Part shown: positions 32,561 through 41,562 of the stretch, one piece after another
Position numbering within the stretch: the first letter of the stretch is position 1
Layout of the letters: every line of letters starts with the position of its first letter
DNA from: Streptosporangiaceae bacterium
Lineage (GTDB): Bacteria; Actinomycetota; Actinomycetes; Streptosporangiales; Streptosporangiaceae
Assembly: GCA_019245115.1 (NCBI GenBank)
Contig: JAFARZ010000160.1
Coordinates: forward strand, 1-64,000
DNA: 64,000 bases
Reading direction: 5' to 3'
Notes under the pieces: generated by a model
The model's input: the letters and a program-made list of their open reading frames with translations, nothing else
What the model was told of the DNA's origin: nothing
Databases searched by the model: none
Translations under genes and position numbers: made by a program

Positions 32561-34093
32561 ATGCGGGTCACCGGACTCGGACACGCCGGGCTTTTCATCG
32601 AGACGGCCGCCGGCAGCGTGCTCTGCGACCCCTGGGTGAACCCGGCGTTTTTCGGCTCGTGGTTCCCCTTTCCGGACAACAGGGACCTGGACTGGGACGC
32701 CCTTGGACAGGCTGACTTTCTCTACGTCTCGCACTTGCACCGGGATCACTTCGATGCGCAACTGCTGCGCCGGCATGTGCGCAAGGACACCACGGTGCTG
32801 CTGCCGGACTACCCGACCGATGAGCTGGAGCGCGAGATCGCCGGTCTGGGGTTCCGCAGCTTCCTGCGCACCCAGTCAGGTGTCCCGGTGGAGCGCGACG
32901 GGTTACGCATCATGATCACGTCACTGACCGGGCCCAGCGACGGGCCGATCGGTGACTCGGCGCTGTCGCTGGACGACGGCCGCACTGTGATCCTCAACCA
33001 GAACGACGCCCACCCGCTGGACATCGAGCGGCTCCGGGACTTCGGCGAGGTGCAGGGGTATTTCACCCAGTTCTCCGGCGCGATCTGGTGGCCGATGGTC
33101 TATGACCTGCCTGAGGGTGCGCGTCAGGAGTTCGCCCGCCGCAAGCGGACCGGGCAGACTGACCGGGCGCTGCGCTATATCGACGCCGTGAGCGCCGCGC
33201 ACGTGTTCCCCACCGCGGGTCCGCCCTGCTTTCTGGACGAGGAACTCTTCGCGCTCAACGGTGTCGGCCGTGACGGGGACAGCATCTTCACCGACCAGAT
33301 GGAGTTCCTGGCCGAACTGGCCTCGGCGCGTCCTGGGGTGTCGGCGCACCTGCTGTTGCCGGGAAGCGTCGCCGAGCTGGACTCCTCGCGCTGCGAGCTC
33401 ACTCACCGGCACTCGGCCGCCGAGATCACGCACATCTTCGGCCAGAAGACCGGCTACCTGCGTGAATACCAGTCCCGCGCCCAGCCCGCCTTGGCGGCCG
33501 AGCGGGCTAGTCGGTCACCGGTGCCCGCTGACCTGCTCGAGCAGCTCCAACAGTGGTGGCAGCCGCTGCTCAAGCGGGCCGAGAACATCTGCGCCGGGGT
33601 CGGTGGTCCCGTCCGCCTGGACGTGGGTGAGCGCTCACTGGTGATCGACTTCACTGCTCGCGAGGTGCGTGAGTTCGCTGGCGAGCGCTGCCGCTACCGG
33701 CTGTCCATGTCGGCGGATCTGGTCGCCACCAACCTGGCCCGCCGCGAGGTGGACTGGTCGAACAGCCTGTTCTTGTCCCTGCGGTTTCGGGCCAGCCGGG
33801 TCGGTCAGTACAACGAGTTCGTCTACGTCTTCTTCAAGTGCTTGTCGGCCGAACGCATCGACTACGTCGAGAACTGGTATGACGAGCGCAACGATGACGG
33901 CGCGGACATCACCCTGGACAGCTGGCGCGTACAACGCCGCTGCCCACACCTGCGCGCTGACCTGGCCAAGTTCGGCAGCGTCTGCGACGGGATTCTCACC
34001 TGCGCCCTGCACGGCTGGCGCTTCGACCTTGCCACGGGTCGCTGTTTGACCGCGGCTGGGCACCGCATTCGCGCCACGCCGCTGGAGAGCTGA
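32561..34093 (+). CDS. namH: NamH-like UDP-N-acetylmuramate hydroxylase (MBL-fold plus Rieske)
   Basis: A 510-residue protein with an N-terminal metallo-beta-lactamase fold ([19 protein letters not shown], then SHLHRDHFD near residue 58 with the metal ligands) and a C-terminal Rieske domain (RRCPHL near 462 and CALHGWRFD near 485, giving C-x-H and C-x2-H). This rare order is that of NamH (Rv3818) and of CMP-NeuAc hydroxylase. NamH converts UDP-MurNAc to UDP-N-glycolylmuramate, producing glycolylated peptidoglycan. Expected cofactors are a [2Fe-2S] cluster and iron. ATG with GGAGAGAG upstream. It implies N-glycolylmuramic acid in this organism's wall. The symbol is assigned by architecture and context. 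Confidence 0.85.
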   Translation: MRVTGLGHAGLFIETAAGSVLCDPWVNPAFFGSWFPFPDNRDLDWDALGQADFLYVSHLHRDHFDAQLLRRHVRKDTTVLLPDYPTDELEREIAGLGFRSFLRTQSGVPVERDGLRIMITSLTGPSDGPIGDSALSLDDGRTVILNQNDAHPLDIERLRDFGEVQGYFTQFSGAIWWPMVYDLPEGARQEFARRKRTGQTDRALRYIDAVSAAHVFPTAGPPCFLDEELFALNGVGRDGDSIFTDQMEFLAELASARPGVSAHLLLPGSVAELDSSRCELTHRHSAAEITHIFGQKTGYLREYQSRAQPALAAERASRSPVPADLLEQLQQWWQPLLKRAENICAGVGGPVRLDVGERSLVIDFTAREVREFAGERCRYRLSMSADLVATNLARREVDWSNSLFLSLRFRASRVGQYNEFVYVFFKCLSAERIDYVENWYDERNDDGADITLDSWRVQRRCPHLRADLAKFGSVCDGILTCALHGWRFDLATGRCLTAAGHRIRATPLES

Positions 34094-34137
34094 GCACCCC
34101 CTCACGACAACCGGGGAGGCGTACCTAACCTGGAGGG

Positions 34138-34332
34138 ATGCGGATAACCCACCTCCGGCAGCGGATGGATGAGGAATTTGGTCCGGTCAGGGCGGCCGCG
34201 CTGGCCCAGGACCACGTGTTCGCCGAGCTCGGCGGTCGGACCGTGAACGGGGCGCTGGATGCGGGGGTTGACACCAAGCGGGTCTGGGCCGTGGTGTGCG
34301 CCACCTTCGACGTTCCCGAAGAGCGGCGCTGA
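34138..34332 (+). CDS. DUF3046 protein
   Basis: A 64-residue protein matching DUF3046: MRITHLRQRMDEEFG, HVFAELGGRTVNGALDAGVD and VWAVVCATFDVPEERR. It is conserved directly upstream of recA in actinobacteria, which is its position here. The function is unknown. ATG start, GGAGG 4-8 bases upstream. It is followed by the recA promoter region with an SOS box 31 bases after its stop. Confidence 0.88.
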   Translation: MRITHLRQRMDEEFGPVRAAALAQDHVFAELGGRTVNGALDAGVDTKRVWAVVCATFDVPEERR

Positions 34333-34362
34333 TGGGCTCAACCGAACGTGTCGATCCTGGCG

Positions 34363-34378
34363 TCGAACACGTGTTCGT
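34363..34378. promoter_or_regulatory. LexA-binding SOS box of recA
   Basis: TCGAACACGTGTTCGT, a near-perfect palindrome of the CGAAC-N4-GTTCG type, 125 bases upstream of the recA start and just after DUF3046. It agrees with the boxes at lexA and at 29806. Confidence 0.85.
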
Positions 34379-34502
34379 CTAGGATGTTGTCCACAGTCGG
34401 AGCCCTGTCCACAGATCCGGCGTGTGTCGCCGCGAAATGTCGGTCCTACCGCATAGCGTCGGCCCCGACCCCGAAGAACCGATGAGCGAGGTGGACCGTC
34501 AG

Positions 34503-36323
34503 ATGGCACCAGCACTGGACCGGGAGAAGGCGCTCGAGATCGCCTTGGCCCAGATCGACAAGCAGTACGGCAAGGGCTCGGTGATGCGCCTTGGTGAGGA
34601 GGGCCGCGCACCCATCGAGGTGATCCCTACCGGCTCCATCGCCTTGGACGTGGCACTGGGCATCGGTGGCCTGCCCCGTGGCCGGGTGATCGAGGTGTAC
34701 GGCCCGGAGTCCTCCGGAAAAACGACGGTCGCGCTGCACGCAGTGGCCAACGCCCAGCGTGCCGGCGGGATCGCCGCCTTCATCGAAGCCGAGCACGCGT
34801 TGGATCCCGACTATGCGAAGGCGCTCGGAGTGGACACCGACGCCCTGCTGGTCTCTCAGCCCGACACCGGGGAACAGGCGCTAGAGATCACGGATATGTT
34901 GATCCGCTCCGGTGCGCTGGATGTCGTGGTGATCGACTCGGTGGCGGCCCTGGTGCCGCGGGCAGAGATCGAAGGCGAGATGGGTGACTCACACGTTGGC
35001 CTGCAGGCCCGTCTGATGAGCCAGGCCCTGCGAAAGATCACCGGTGCGCTGAGCAACTCGGGCACCACCGCAATCTTCATCAACCAGCTCCGAGAGAAGG
35101 TCGGGGTCTTCTTCGGTTCCCCGGAAACCACCACAGGCGGCAAGGCACTGAAGTTCTACGCCTCGGTACGGCTGGATATCCGCCGGATTGAGACGCTCAA
35201 GGACGGCGCGGATGCAGTGGGCAACCGGACGCGGGTGAAAGTGGTGAAGAACAAATGCGTAGCCGCCGGAACTCGGGTCTTCGACCCGGTAACGGGTCAG
35301 ACGCACCTGATCGAGGACGTCGTCGATAACCAGCTCCCGGTACACGTGGTCGCCGCTGACAAGATGGGGATGCTGCACAGCCGACCGGTGGTCTCCTGGT
35401 TCGACCAGGGTGAGCAAGACGTGATGGGTCTGCGCTTGAGGGACGGCACCGAGCTATGGGTAACGCCGGACCACAAGATCCTCACCGAGGATGGCTGGCG
35501 CCCAGCAGGTCAACTCGTGGCCGGGGATCGGGTGGCGAGACCCCGTGAGTTCCTGGAATTCGGGGACGCCGAGCCGGTGGCACCGGAGCGCGGCGTCGAC
35601 AACGTCGGCACCTTCGCCGCTGCCGTTCCGATGTGGGGCCCGCGGGGGAACGTGCTCGTCAAGGAGCTTGCCTCGCTCGGTAGCCGGTATCGAGGATCCC
35701 AGCGGATCTACTTACCCGCCGATGTGACAGAGTCGGTGCTCAGCCACCTGGCAGATCGCGGCGTCACGGCCCAGCAGGCTGCCCAGCTGATCGGCGAACG
35801 GGCAGGTGACCCGCAAGGCGGGATGAGACAGGTGTTGGGTGCGAGTCGCCTCCGCAGGGACCGGCTCGTGCGTCTCGCTGACGCCCTCGACGATGTATTT
35901 CTTCAGCAGATCGTTGCTGAGGAGCTGTGCTACTCGCGGGTCGTCGCCGTCCTGCCGTCGCGTCGGTGCCGGACGTTCGACATCGAGGTCGATGAACTGC
36001 ATAACTTCGTGGCGAACGACGTCGTCGTCCACAACTGTGCACCCCCCTTCAAACAGGCAGAGTTCGACATCCTTTATGGTCATGGGATCAGCAAGGAGGG
36101 CTCGCTCATCGATCTGGGAGTGGAACAGGGCGTCATCCGCAAGTCAGGTGCCTGGTACACCTATGAAGGTGACCAGCTGGGCCAGGGTAAGGAGAACGCG
36201 CGCAAATTCCTCGCCGACAATCCCGACGTCGCTGCTGAGATTGAGAAGCTGATCAAGGACAAGCTTGGTATCGGGGCGAAGTTGGATGACGACCAGACCG
36301 TGCCGGCCCCGGTGGACTTCTGA
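34503..36323 (+). CDS. recA: RecA recombinase precursor containing a mini-intein
   Basis: A 606-residue precursor: RecA extein residues 1-251 and 512-606 (346 residues after splicing) around a 260-residue intein. RecA features include the Walker [10 protein letters not shown] near residue 70, Walker [13 protein letters not shown] near 140, the L2 loop region and [14 protein letters not shown]. RecA polymerises on single-stranded DNA, drives strand exchange and activates LexA self-cleavage. ATG at 34503 aligns with the usual actinobacterial MAPxxDREKALE start; ATG 34482 would add seven residues. recX overlaps its stop by one base. An SOS box upstream indicates LexA control. Confidence 0.96.
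   Translation: MAPALDREKALEIALAQIDKQYGKGSVMRLGEEGRAPIEVIPTGSIALDVALGIGGLPRGRVIEVYGPESSGKTTVALHAVANAQRAGGIAAFIEAEHALDPDYAKALGVDTDALLVSQPDTGEQALEITDMLIRSGALDVVVIDSVAALVPRAEIEGEMGDSHVGLQARLMSQALRKITGALSNSGTTAIFINQLREKVGVFFGSPETTTGGKALKFYASVRLDIRRIETLKDGADAVGNRTRVKVVKNKCVAAGTRVFDPVTGQTHLIEDVVDNQLPVHVVAADKMGMLHSRPVVSWFDQGEQDVMGLRLRDGTELWVTPDHKILTEDGWRPAGQLVAGDRVARPREFLEFGDAEPVAPERGVDNVGTFAAAVPMWGPRGNVLVKELASLGSRYRGSQRIYLPADVTESVLSHLADRGVTAQQAAQLIGERAGDPQGGMRQVLGASRLRRDRLVRLADALDDVFLQQIVAEELCYSRVVAVLPSRRCRTFDIEVDELHNFVANDVVVHNCAPPFKQAEFDILYGHGISKEGSLIDLGVEQGVIRKSGAWYTYEGDQLGQGKENARKFLADNPDVAAEIEKLIKDKLGIGAKLDDDQTVPAPVDF
35256..36035 (+). other. RecA mini-intein lacking a homing endonuclease
   Basis: A 260-residue intein inserted after Lys251 in KVVKNK|C, the same site as the 440-residue M. 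tuberculosis RecA intein. Block A starts at Cys1 ([14 protein letters not shown]), block B has the TPDHK catalytic Thr/His near 70-74, block F is [17 protein letters not shown], and block G ends VVVHN before Cys+1 of the extein. The LAGLIDADG endonuclease that should follow EFGDAEPV is gone; the text resumes at VPMWGPRG, which in the long intein lies beyond it. All splicing residues are present, so it should splice but not home. Confidence 0.93.
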
Positions 36324-36853
36324 TGTCCCAACCCGTGTTGAGCCCAGGGCCTGCCATGACTCCGGCGGCGCAAGCGCAGGGAATCTGCCTGCGGCTGCTC
36401 ACCGCGCGGCCGCGCAGCCGGGCTGAGCTGGCCGATGCACTGCGGAGACGCGGGATTCCTGAGGAAGTCGGCGAACCGGTGCTCGCTCGGCTGAGCGAGG
36501 TGGGCTTGGTAGACGACGCCGCCCTGGCCGAGTCGGTGGTGCACTCCGGGCACCGCCACCGCGGCCTCGGGAAGACAGCGCTGGGTAGTGAGCTCCGGCG
36601 CAGGGGAGTGCCGAGCGAGATCGCTGACCAGGCGGTGGCCGAGGTGCGACCCGAGGATGAGGAACAGCGGGCCCGGGAACTGGTCCGACGCAAGCTCCTC
36701 ACCAGCACCGGGCGGGACGCGAGTGCCCTGACCCGCAAGCTGGGCGGGATGCTGGCTCGCAAGGGCTACCCCGAAGCATTGGCGTGGCGCGTGGTGCACG
36801 ATGAGCTCGGTCTGGAGGGCTGGCCCACCGAGGTTGAACCGTGTCCTGACTAA
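36323..36853 (+). CDS. recX: RecX regulatory protein
   Basis: A 176-residue RecX with three tandem helical modules: LRLLTARPRSRAELADALRRRG, VLARLSEVGLVDDAALAES, RGLGKTALGSELRRRGVP and a C-terminal LARKGYPEALAWRVVHDEL. RecX caps and disassembles RecA filaments. The ATG shares one base with the recA stop (TGATG), so translation is coupled and co-regulated with recA by LexA. Its 3' end overlaps the convergent LysR gene by four bases. Length and order are normal for actinobacteria. Confidence 0.93.
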   Translation: MSQPVLSPGPAMTPAAQAQGICLRLLTARPRSRAELADALRRRGIPEEVGEPVLARLSEVGLVDDAALAESVVHSGHRHRGLGKTALGSELRRRGVPSEIADQAVAEVRPEDEEQRARELVRRKLLTSTGRDASALTRKLGGMLARKGYPEALAWRVVHDELGLEGWPTEVEPCPD

Positions 36854-37797
36854 CCCCTGGCAGCGTCGCTGGGGGAGATGAACTCGACGCCGGCGGGGAG
36901 GCTGCCGTGGCTGTGCGCCCCGCTGAACAGCCGTAACAGTGTGGCGCGGAACTCCTCGGCAGCTCGGGTTGGGCGCACGTCGGTGCGGTGGGCAAGCGCG
37001 ATCGTCCGGACCGGAGGGGGTGGCACGAACGGCACACCACGAAGCTGAGGGCGGCCCTGGAGCACCATGCTGGGGACCACAGCGATCCCGAGCCCCGCTT
37101 CCACGAAGCTGAGTACCGCGTCCATCTCACCTCCTTCGATGGCGAACCGTGGCTGAAACCCCGCTCGTTGACAGGCTGTGAGGGTCATTGATCTGAGGTC
37201 GTAGCCCTCCCGGAACATCACCAGCGGGCGGTCCCGGAGGTCCTCGATCCGAAATGAGTCGACCTTGAGGTCCAAGGTGCGCGGTACGGCGACGGTGAGC
37301 TGCTCGCGGAGGATGGGGACGGTGTCCAGGGTGGGGTCTCCGCGGTGCACCGGCAAGGTGATTACCGCTAGGTCGATGGCTCCTTCCGCGAGCTGCCGGA
37401 CCAAATCCCGGGACCCGCTTTCGTCGATGAGGAGTTGGATGCCGGGGTGGCGGATGTGAAAGTCAGCGAGCGCGTGGGCCAGCAGCCCGGTGCAGAGGCT
37501 AGGGGTGGCGCCCAGCCGCAGCCGGCCCTGGCGCAGTTCGGCCAGCTCGTTCACCTGCAACCGGGCGGTCTCGACGTCGGCCAGGATCCGTTTGGCGAAC
37601 GGAACGAGCACCTCGCCCGCTGGCGTGAGCGTCACGTTACCCCGGGCTCGATGGAACAGCTCGCTGCCCAGCTCATGCTCCAGACACTGGATCTGTTTGC
37701 TCAGCGACGGCTGCGCGACGTGCGTGAGCTCGGCGGCCCGGGTGAAGTGGCGGGTCCGAGCAACGGCCAGGAAGTACACCAGTTGCTGGAGCTGCAC
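36850..37797 (-). CDS. LysR-family transcriptional regulator
   Basis: A 315-residue LTTR. The N-terminal winged helix reads LVYFLAVARTRHFTRAAELTHVAQPSLSKQIQCLE-type sequence (residues 6-40) with ELFHRARGNVTLTPAG after it. The C-terminal co-inducer domain has LRLGATPSLCTGLLAHAL and AGLGIAVVPSMVL. It diverges from the succinate dehydrogenase operon and is likely its regulator. It resembles the OxyR group in overall sequence but the Cys pair for peroxide sensing is not evident (only one Cys, in TACQRAGF), so I do not call it OxyR. GTG start immediately beside the palindrome at 37801-37817. Confidence 0.87.
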   Translation of the reverse strand: MQLQQLVYFLAVARTRHFTRAAELTHVAQPSLSKQIQCLEHELGSELFHRARGNVTLTPAGEVLVPFAKRILADVETARLQVNELAELRQGRLRLGATPSLCTGLLAHALADFHIRHPGIQLLIDESGSRDLVRQLAEGAIDLAVITLPVHRGDPTLDTVPILREQLTVAVPRTLDLKVDSFRIEDLRDRPLVMFREGYDLRSMTLTACQRAGFQPRFAIEGGEMDAVLSFVEAGLGIAVVPSMVLQGRPQLRGVPFVPPPPVRTIALAHRTDVRPTRAAEEFRATLLRLFSGAHSHGSLPAGVEFISPSDAARG

Positions 37798-37800
37798 GTC

Positions 37801-37817
37801 GATAGCTTACTGCTATC
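37801..37817. promoter_or_regulatory. inverted repeat at the LysR start, candidate LTTR site
   Basis: GATAGC-TTACT-GCTATC is a perfect 6-5-6 palindrome containing ATAG-N7-CTAT, the T-N11-A type of site that LysR proteins recognise. It lies three bases before the LysR GTG, consistent with autorepression and control of the divergent sdh operon. Confidence 0.5.
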
Positions 37818-37948
37818 GAGACGAGCGTCACCATATCTTTGACCTGTGCCATGGGCCGGGCTTACGGTCAGTTATCGCCTCACGGGCCGCCTGCCCGTGG
37901 CGAACCGGCTGCGGCCGCCACCGCACGCTGAACTGACCACGCTGGCCT

Positions 37949-38809
37949 GTGGCCCCGACCCGAATCGACGTCATGACCACCACCTCCTCGTCCCCGCCCT
38001 CTGGGGTCGGCCAACCTGGTCGGATGCCCTCCGTTCGGGTAGCAACCTCCGCCCGGACCTTGCGCACCGACCGCTGGTGGCTCTCGCCCTTGGTGACGGC
38101 CATCGTGCTGGGGGCCTTCATCGTCTACACCACGATCCGGCTGTTTATGCGGAGTGACTACTGGGTCGGTGAATACCACTACCTCACTCCGTTGTACTCG
38201 CCGTGCTTGAGCGACTCGTGCGCCCCGGGCTCGTCGCATCTCGGCACCCCGTTACCGGCGTTTCCCCTGGCGTTGCCGCTGCCGATCCTGATTTTCCCGA
38301 TACTCGCCGGGTTTCGAGCCAGTTGCTATTACTATCGCAAGGCTGGCTACCGAGCTTTTCTCTTGTCACCACCCGGATGCGCGGTGACTGAGCCGGCGAA
38401 GAAGTACACCGGGGAAACCCGCCTCCCGCTGGTTCTGCAGAACCTGCATCGGTATTTTTTCTACCTCGCCAGCGTGTTGCTGCTGATCAACACCTATGAC
38501 GTGGTGTTGGCGTTCTTCCCTGCCGCCGGTGGCTTCGGGGTGGGCCTGGGTTCGTTGATCCTGCTGATCAATGTCGCGATGCTGTGGCTGTACACACTGT
38601 CATGCCATGCCTGCCGGCACGTTTTCGGAGGCCGGCTGAAGCATTTCTCCCTGCATCCCGTGCGGTACTGGGGCTGGACGCAGCTGTCCAAGCTCAACGG
38701 TCGCCACATGCAGTTCGCGTGGACGTCGCTCATCACGGTGATGCTGACGGACTTTTACATCATGGCTGTCTCCGCTGGCTGGATAGCCGACCCGCGCTTG
38801 TTCCATTGA
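37949..38809 (+). CDS. membrane anchor subunit of succinate dehydrogenase (Sdh1 type, Rv0249c-like)
   Basis: A 286-residue membrane protein with about five helices: WLSPLVTAIVLGAFIVYTTI near 44-63, a hydrophobic segment after the CLSDSCAPG loop (PLALPLPILIFPIL), the pair YFFYLASVLLLINTYDVVLAFF near 170, GVGLGSLILLINVAMLWLYTL near 196, and a C-terminal WTSLITVMLTDFYIMAV. Conserved His in LQNLHRY and LSCHACRH may ligate haem. Its place before sdhA and sdhB matches the mycobacterial Sdh1 anchor. GTG at 37949 or ATG at 37973 could start it; neither has a good ribosome-binding site. Confidence 0.83.
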   Translation: MAPTRIDVMTTTSSSPPSGVGQPGRMPSVRVATSARTLRTDRWWLSPLVTAIVLGAFIVYTTIRLFMRSDYWVGEYHYLTPLYSPCLSDSCAPGSSHLGTPLPAFPLALPLPILIFPILAGFRASCYYYRKAGYRAFLLSPPGCAVTEPAKKYTGETRLPLVLQNLHRYFFYLASVLLLINTYDVVLAFFPAAGGFGVGLGSLILLINVAMLWLYTLSCHACRHVFGGRLKHFSLHPVRYWGWTQLSKLNGRHMQFAWTSLITVMLTDFYIMAVSAGWIADPRLFH

Positions 38810-38857
38810 CTGTGCCCATTGACCATACCCGTATAACCTGATGAGGAAGCGGTAGCT

Positions 38858-40765
38858 ATGACCGAGATCGAGCGGCACGACTACGACGTCGTGGTGATCG
38901 GCGCTGGCGGCGCCGGGCTGCGCGCCGCGATCGAGGCCCGTGAGCTGGGCAAGCGCACCGCTGTTGTCTGCAAGTCCTTGTTCGGCAAGGCCCACACCGT
39001 GATGGCCGAGGGAGGAATCGCGGCGTCGATGGGCAACGTGAGCTCACGGGACAGCTGGCAGGTTCATTTTCGCGACACCATGCGCGGAGGAAAATTTCTC
39101 AACAACTGGCGGATGGCCGAACTGCACGCGCAGGAAGCGCCGCAGCGAGTATGGGAGCTGGAGACCTACGGTGCACTGTTCGACCGCACCAAGGACGGCA
39201 AGATCAGCCAGCGCAACTTTGGTGGACACGAGTACCCGCGGCTGGCGCATGTGGGCGATCGCACAGGTCTGGAGCTGATCCGCACGCTGCAACAGAAGGT
39301 CGTCTCGCTCCAACAGGAGGATTTCGCTCAGCACGGCGACTATGAGGCTAACCTCAAGGTCTTCGCCGAATGCACGATTACCGACCTGCTCACGGATGGC
39401 GACACGGTGGCCGGGGCGCTTGGCTACTGGCGGGAGACAGGCCGCTTCGTCCGGTTCGACGCACCTGCTGTCGTGCTGGCCACTGGCGGTATCGGGAAGG
39501 CTTTCAAGGTTAGCAGCAATTCCTGGGAGTACACCGGAGACGGGCACGCGCTCGCCCTGCGGTGCGGTGCGAGGCTGATCAATATGGAGTTCGTTCAGTT
39601 CCACCCCACGGGAATGGTGTGGCCGCCCAGTGTCAAGGGAATCCTGGTCACCGAGTCGGTCCGCGGCGATGGTGGAGTGCTGCGCAACTCCGAAAACAAG
39701 CGTTTCATGTTCGACTACATCCCCGAGGTCTTTTCCGAGCAGTACGCGACCTCGGAGCAGGAGGCGGACCGCTGGTATGACGATCCGGACAGCAACCGCC
39801 GGCCGCCCGAGCTGCTGCCTCGCGACGAGGTCGCGCGAGCGATCAACTCCGAGGTGAAAGCGGGTCGCGGTGCACCGCATGGAGGGGTCTTCCTCGACAT
39901 CTCGACCCGGCTTCCCGCTGAGGTCATCAAGAAACGGCTTCCCTCGATGTACCACCAGTTCAAGGAACTGGCCGACGTCGACATCACGGCTGAGCCCATG
40001 GAGGTCGGCCCCACCTGCCATTACGTCATGGGCGGCGTGGAGGTCGATCCGGACACCGCGGCAGCCTCGGTGCGTGGGCTCTTCGCGGCCGGTGAGGTGG
40101 CCGGTGGGATGCACGGCTCCAACCGGCTGGGCGGTAACTCCCTATCCGACCTGCTCGTTTTCGGTCGCCGGGCCGGCCTCGGGGCGACGAGCTACGTCGA
40201 TTCCCTGGGCGCTCACCGGCCATCGGTCCGCGAGACCGACGTGCAGGCCGCGGCGCAGCAGGCGATCAGCCCCTTCGGCACAGAAACGGGCACCGTGGGC
40301 GCCGAGAACCCCTACCTGCTGCACCAAGAGCTCCAACAGACCATGAATGACCTGGTCGGCATCATCCGCAGGGCGGGGGAGATGGAACTCGCGCTCAAGA
40401 AACTTGACGAGCTGCGTCGCCGAGCCCAACGCGTGGTGGTGGAGGGTCACCGGCAGTTCAATCCCGGCTGGCACCTCGCCCTGGACCTGCGCAACATGCT
40501 CGCGGTGAGCGAGTGCGTCGCACGGGCGGCTCTGGAGCGGACCGAAAGCCGCGGTGGGCACACCCGAGATGACTATCCGGTGATGGACCGCGCCTGGCGA
40601 GGCGTCCTGCTGGTCTGTACTCAGCGCACCACCGGAGCCGAAGGTGGCGTGCACATCACGCCCAAGGAGCAGGTCCTCATGCGGGAGGACCTGCTTGACC
40701 TCTTCGAGCGCAACGAGCTGGAGAAATACTTTACCGCCGAGGAGCTTTCGGGAGGGACGGACTGA
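38858..40765 (+). CDS. sdhA: succinate dehydrogenase/fumarate reductase flavoprotein subunit
   Basis: A 635-residue flavoprotein. The FAD fold is VVVIGAGGAGLRAAIEA near 11-27, and KAHTVMAEGGIAAS near 46-59 carries the His that binds FAD covalently. FVQFHPTG near 242 and the active-site stretch with GGVEVDPDTAAA near 391 are typical, as is GSNRLGGNSLSDLLVFGRRAG. It oxidises succinate to fumarate, passing electrons through SdhB to menaquinone. The family type, with a 5-helix anchor, is Sdh1. ATG start, moderate ribosome-binding site. sdhB follows after one base. Confidence 0.93.
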   Translation: MTEIERHDYDVVVIGAGGAGLRAAIEARELGKRTAVVCKSLFGKAHTVMAEGGIAASMGNVSSRDSWQVHFRDTMRGGKFLNNWRMAELHAQEAPQRVWELETYGALFDRTKDGKISQRNFGGHEYPRLAHVGDRTGLELIRTLQQKVVSLQQEDFAQHGDYEANLKVFAECTITDLLTDGDTVAGALGYWRETGRFVRFDAPAVVLATGGIGKAFKVSSNSWEYTGDGHALALRCGARLINMEFVQFHPTGMVWPPSVKGILVTESVRGDGGVLRNSENKRFMFDYIPEVFSEQYATSEQEADRWYDDPDSNRRPPELLPRDEVARAINSEVKAGRGAPHGGVFLDISTRLPAEVIKKRLPSMYHQFKELADVDITAEPMEVGPTCHYVMGGVEVDPDTAAASVRGLFAAGEVAGGMHGSNRLGGNSLSDLLVFGRRAGLGATSYVDSLGAHRPSVRETDVQAAAQQAISPFGTETGTVGAENPYLLHQELQQTMNDLVGIIRRAGEMELALKKLDELRRRAQRVVVEGHRQFNPGWHLALDLRNMLAVSECVARAALERTESRGGHTRDDYPVMDRAWRGVLLVCTQRTTGAEGGVHITPKEQVLMREDLLDLFERNELEKYFTAEELSGGTD

Positions 40766-40766
40766 C

Positions 40767-41525
40767 ATGGGCGACCAGCGGCGCTTCCGGGTGTGGCGGG
40801 GTAACACCCACGGCGGGAGCCTTGTCGACTTTGATGTCGAGGTCCAGGAGGGCGAGGTGGTCCTCGATGTCATCCACCGCTTGCAGGCCACCCAGGCACC
40901 CGATCTCGCGGTGCGGTGGAACTGCAAGGCGGGCAAGTGTGGATCGTGCAGCGCTGAGATCAACGGCCGGCCGCGCCTGATGTGCATGACGCGGATGTCC
41001 ACGTTACCGCCGCAGCTGCCGGTGACGGTTACCCCGATGCGGACTTTCCCGGTCATCCGCGATCTCGTCACCGACGTGGCATACAACTATCACAAGGCGC
41101 GCGAGGTGCGGTCATTCATGCCGCCCAAGGGCGTGCAGCCCGGCGAATACCGGATGCAGCAAGTGGATGTGGAACGCTCGCAGGAATTCCGTAAGTGCAT
41201 CGAATGCTTCCTGTGCCAGAACACCTGCCACGTGATCCGCGACCACGAGGAGAACAAGACGAGCTTCTCCGGACCTCGTTTTCTCATGCGGATCGCTGAG
41301 CTCGACATGCACCCGCTGGACGCCGCCGAGGAGGAAGGCGTGGATCGCAAACGGTCCGCCCAGGACGAGCACGGCCTGGGGTTCTGCAACATTACCAAGT
41401 GCTGCACGGAAGTGTGCCCGGAGCACATCAAGATCACGGATAACGCGCTGATCCCGATGAAGGAACGGGTGGCGGACGTCCGCTTCGACCCGCTGATCCG
41501 GCTCTTTCGCCGCACCCGGAAGTGA
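40767..41525 (+). CDS. sdhB: succinate dehydrogenase iron-sulfur subunit
   Basis: A 252-residue iron-sulfur protein. CKAGKCGSCSAEINGRPRLMC near residue 53 binds the [2Fe-2S] cluster, CIECFLCQNTC near 147-157 starts the [4Fe-4S] ligands, and CNITKCCTEVCPEHI near 211 completes the 4Fe and 3Fe clusters. It relays electrons from SdhA to the membrane anchor. ATG at 40767 is one base after the sdhA stop with GGGAGG upstream. The last codons form the first unit of a 16-bp tandem repeat that continues past the stop. Confidence 0.93.
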   Translation: MGDQRRFRVWRGNTHGGSLVDFDVEVQEGEVVLDVIHRLQATQAPDLAVRWNCKAGKCGSCSAEINGRPRLMCMTRMSTLPPQLPVTVTPMRTFPVIRDLVTDVAYNYHKAREVRSFMPPKGVQPGEYRMQQVDVERSQEFRKCIECFLCQNTCHVIRDHEENKTSFSGPRFLMRIAELDMHPLDAAEEEGVDRKRSAQDEHGLGFCNITKCCTEVCPEHIKITDNALIPMKERVADVRFDPLIRLFRRTRK

Positions 41526-41562
41526 ATCAGCCCGGAAGTGGATCAGCCCGGAAGTGGATCAG
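41515..41562 (+). repeat. three tandem copies of a 16-bp unit at the sdhB stop
   Basis: Units CCCGGAAGTGAATCAG (41515-41530), then CCCGGAAGTGGATCAG twice (41531-41562). The first includes the sdhB stop and the last the end of the convergent solute-binding protein gene, which is where slippage would do no harm. Confidence 0.85.

Noticed and set aside
31384-32715. 443-residue open frame opposite the amino-acid dehydrogenase
   Set aside because: Shadow of the dehydrogenase and of the namH start; Val/Gly/His-rich without any motif.
34503-36323. recA disrupted by foreign DNA
   Set aside because: The insert is in frame, starts with Cys, ends His-Asn before Cys, and matches intein blocks A, B, F and G, so it is an intein and not a disruption.
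36850-37797. LysR protein as OxyR
   Set aside because: The two redox Cys expected in the regulatory domain are not both present.
41515-41562. Tandem repeat as a CRISPR or transposon end
   Set aside because: Units are contiguous with no spacers and lie across a gene end.
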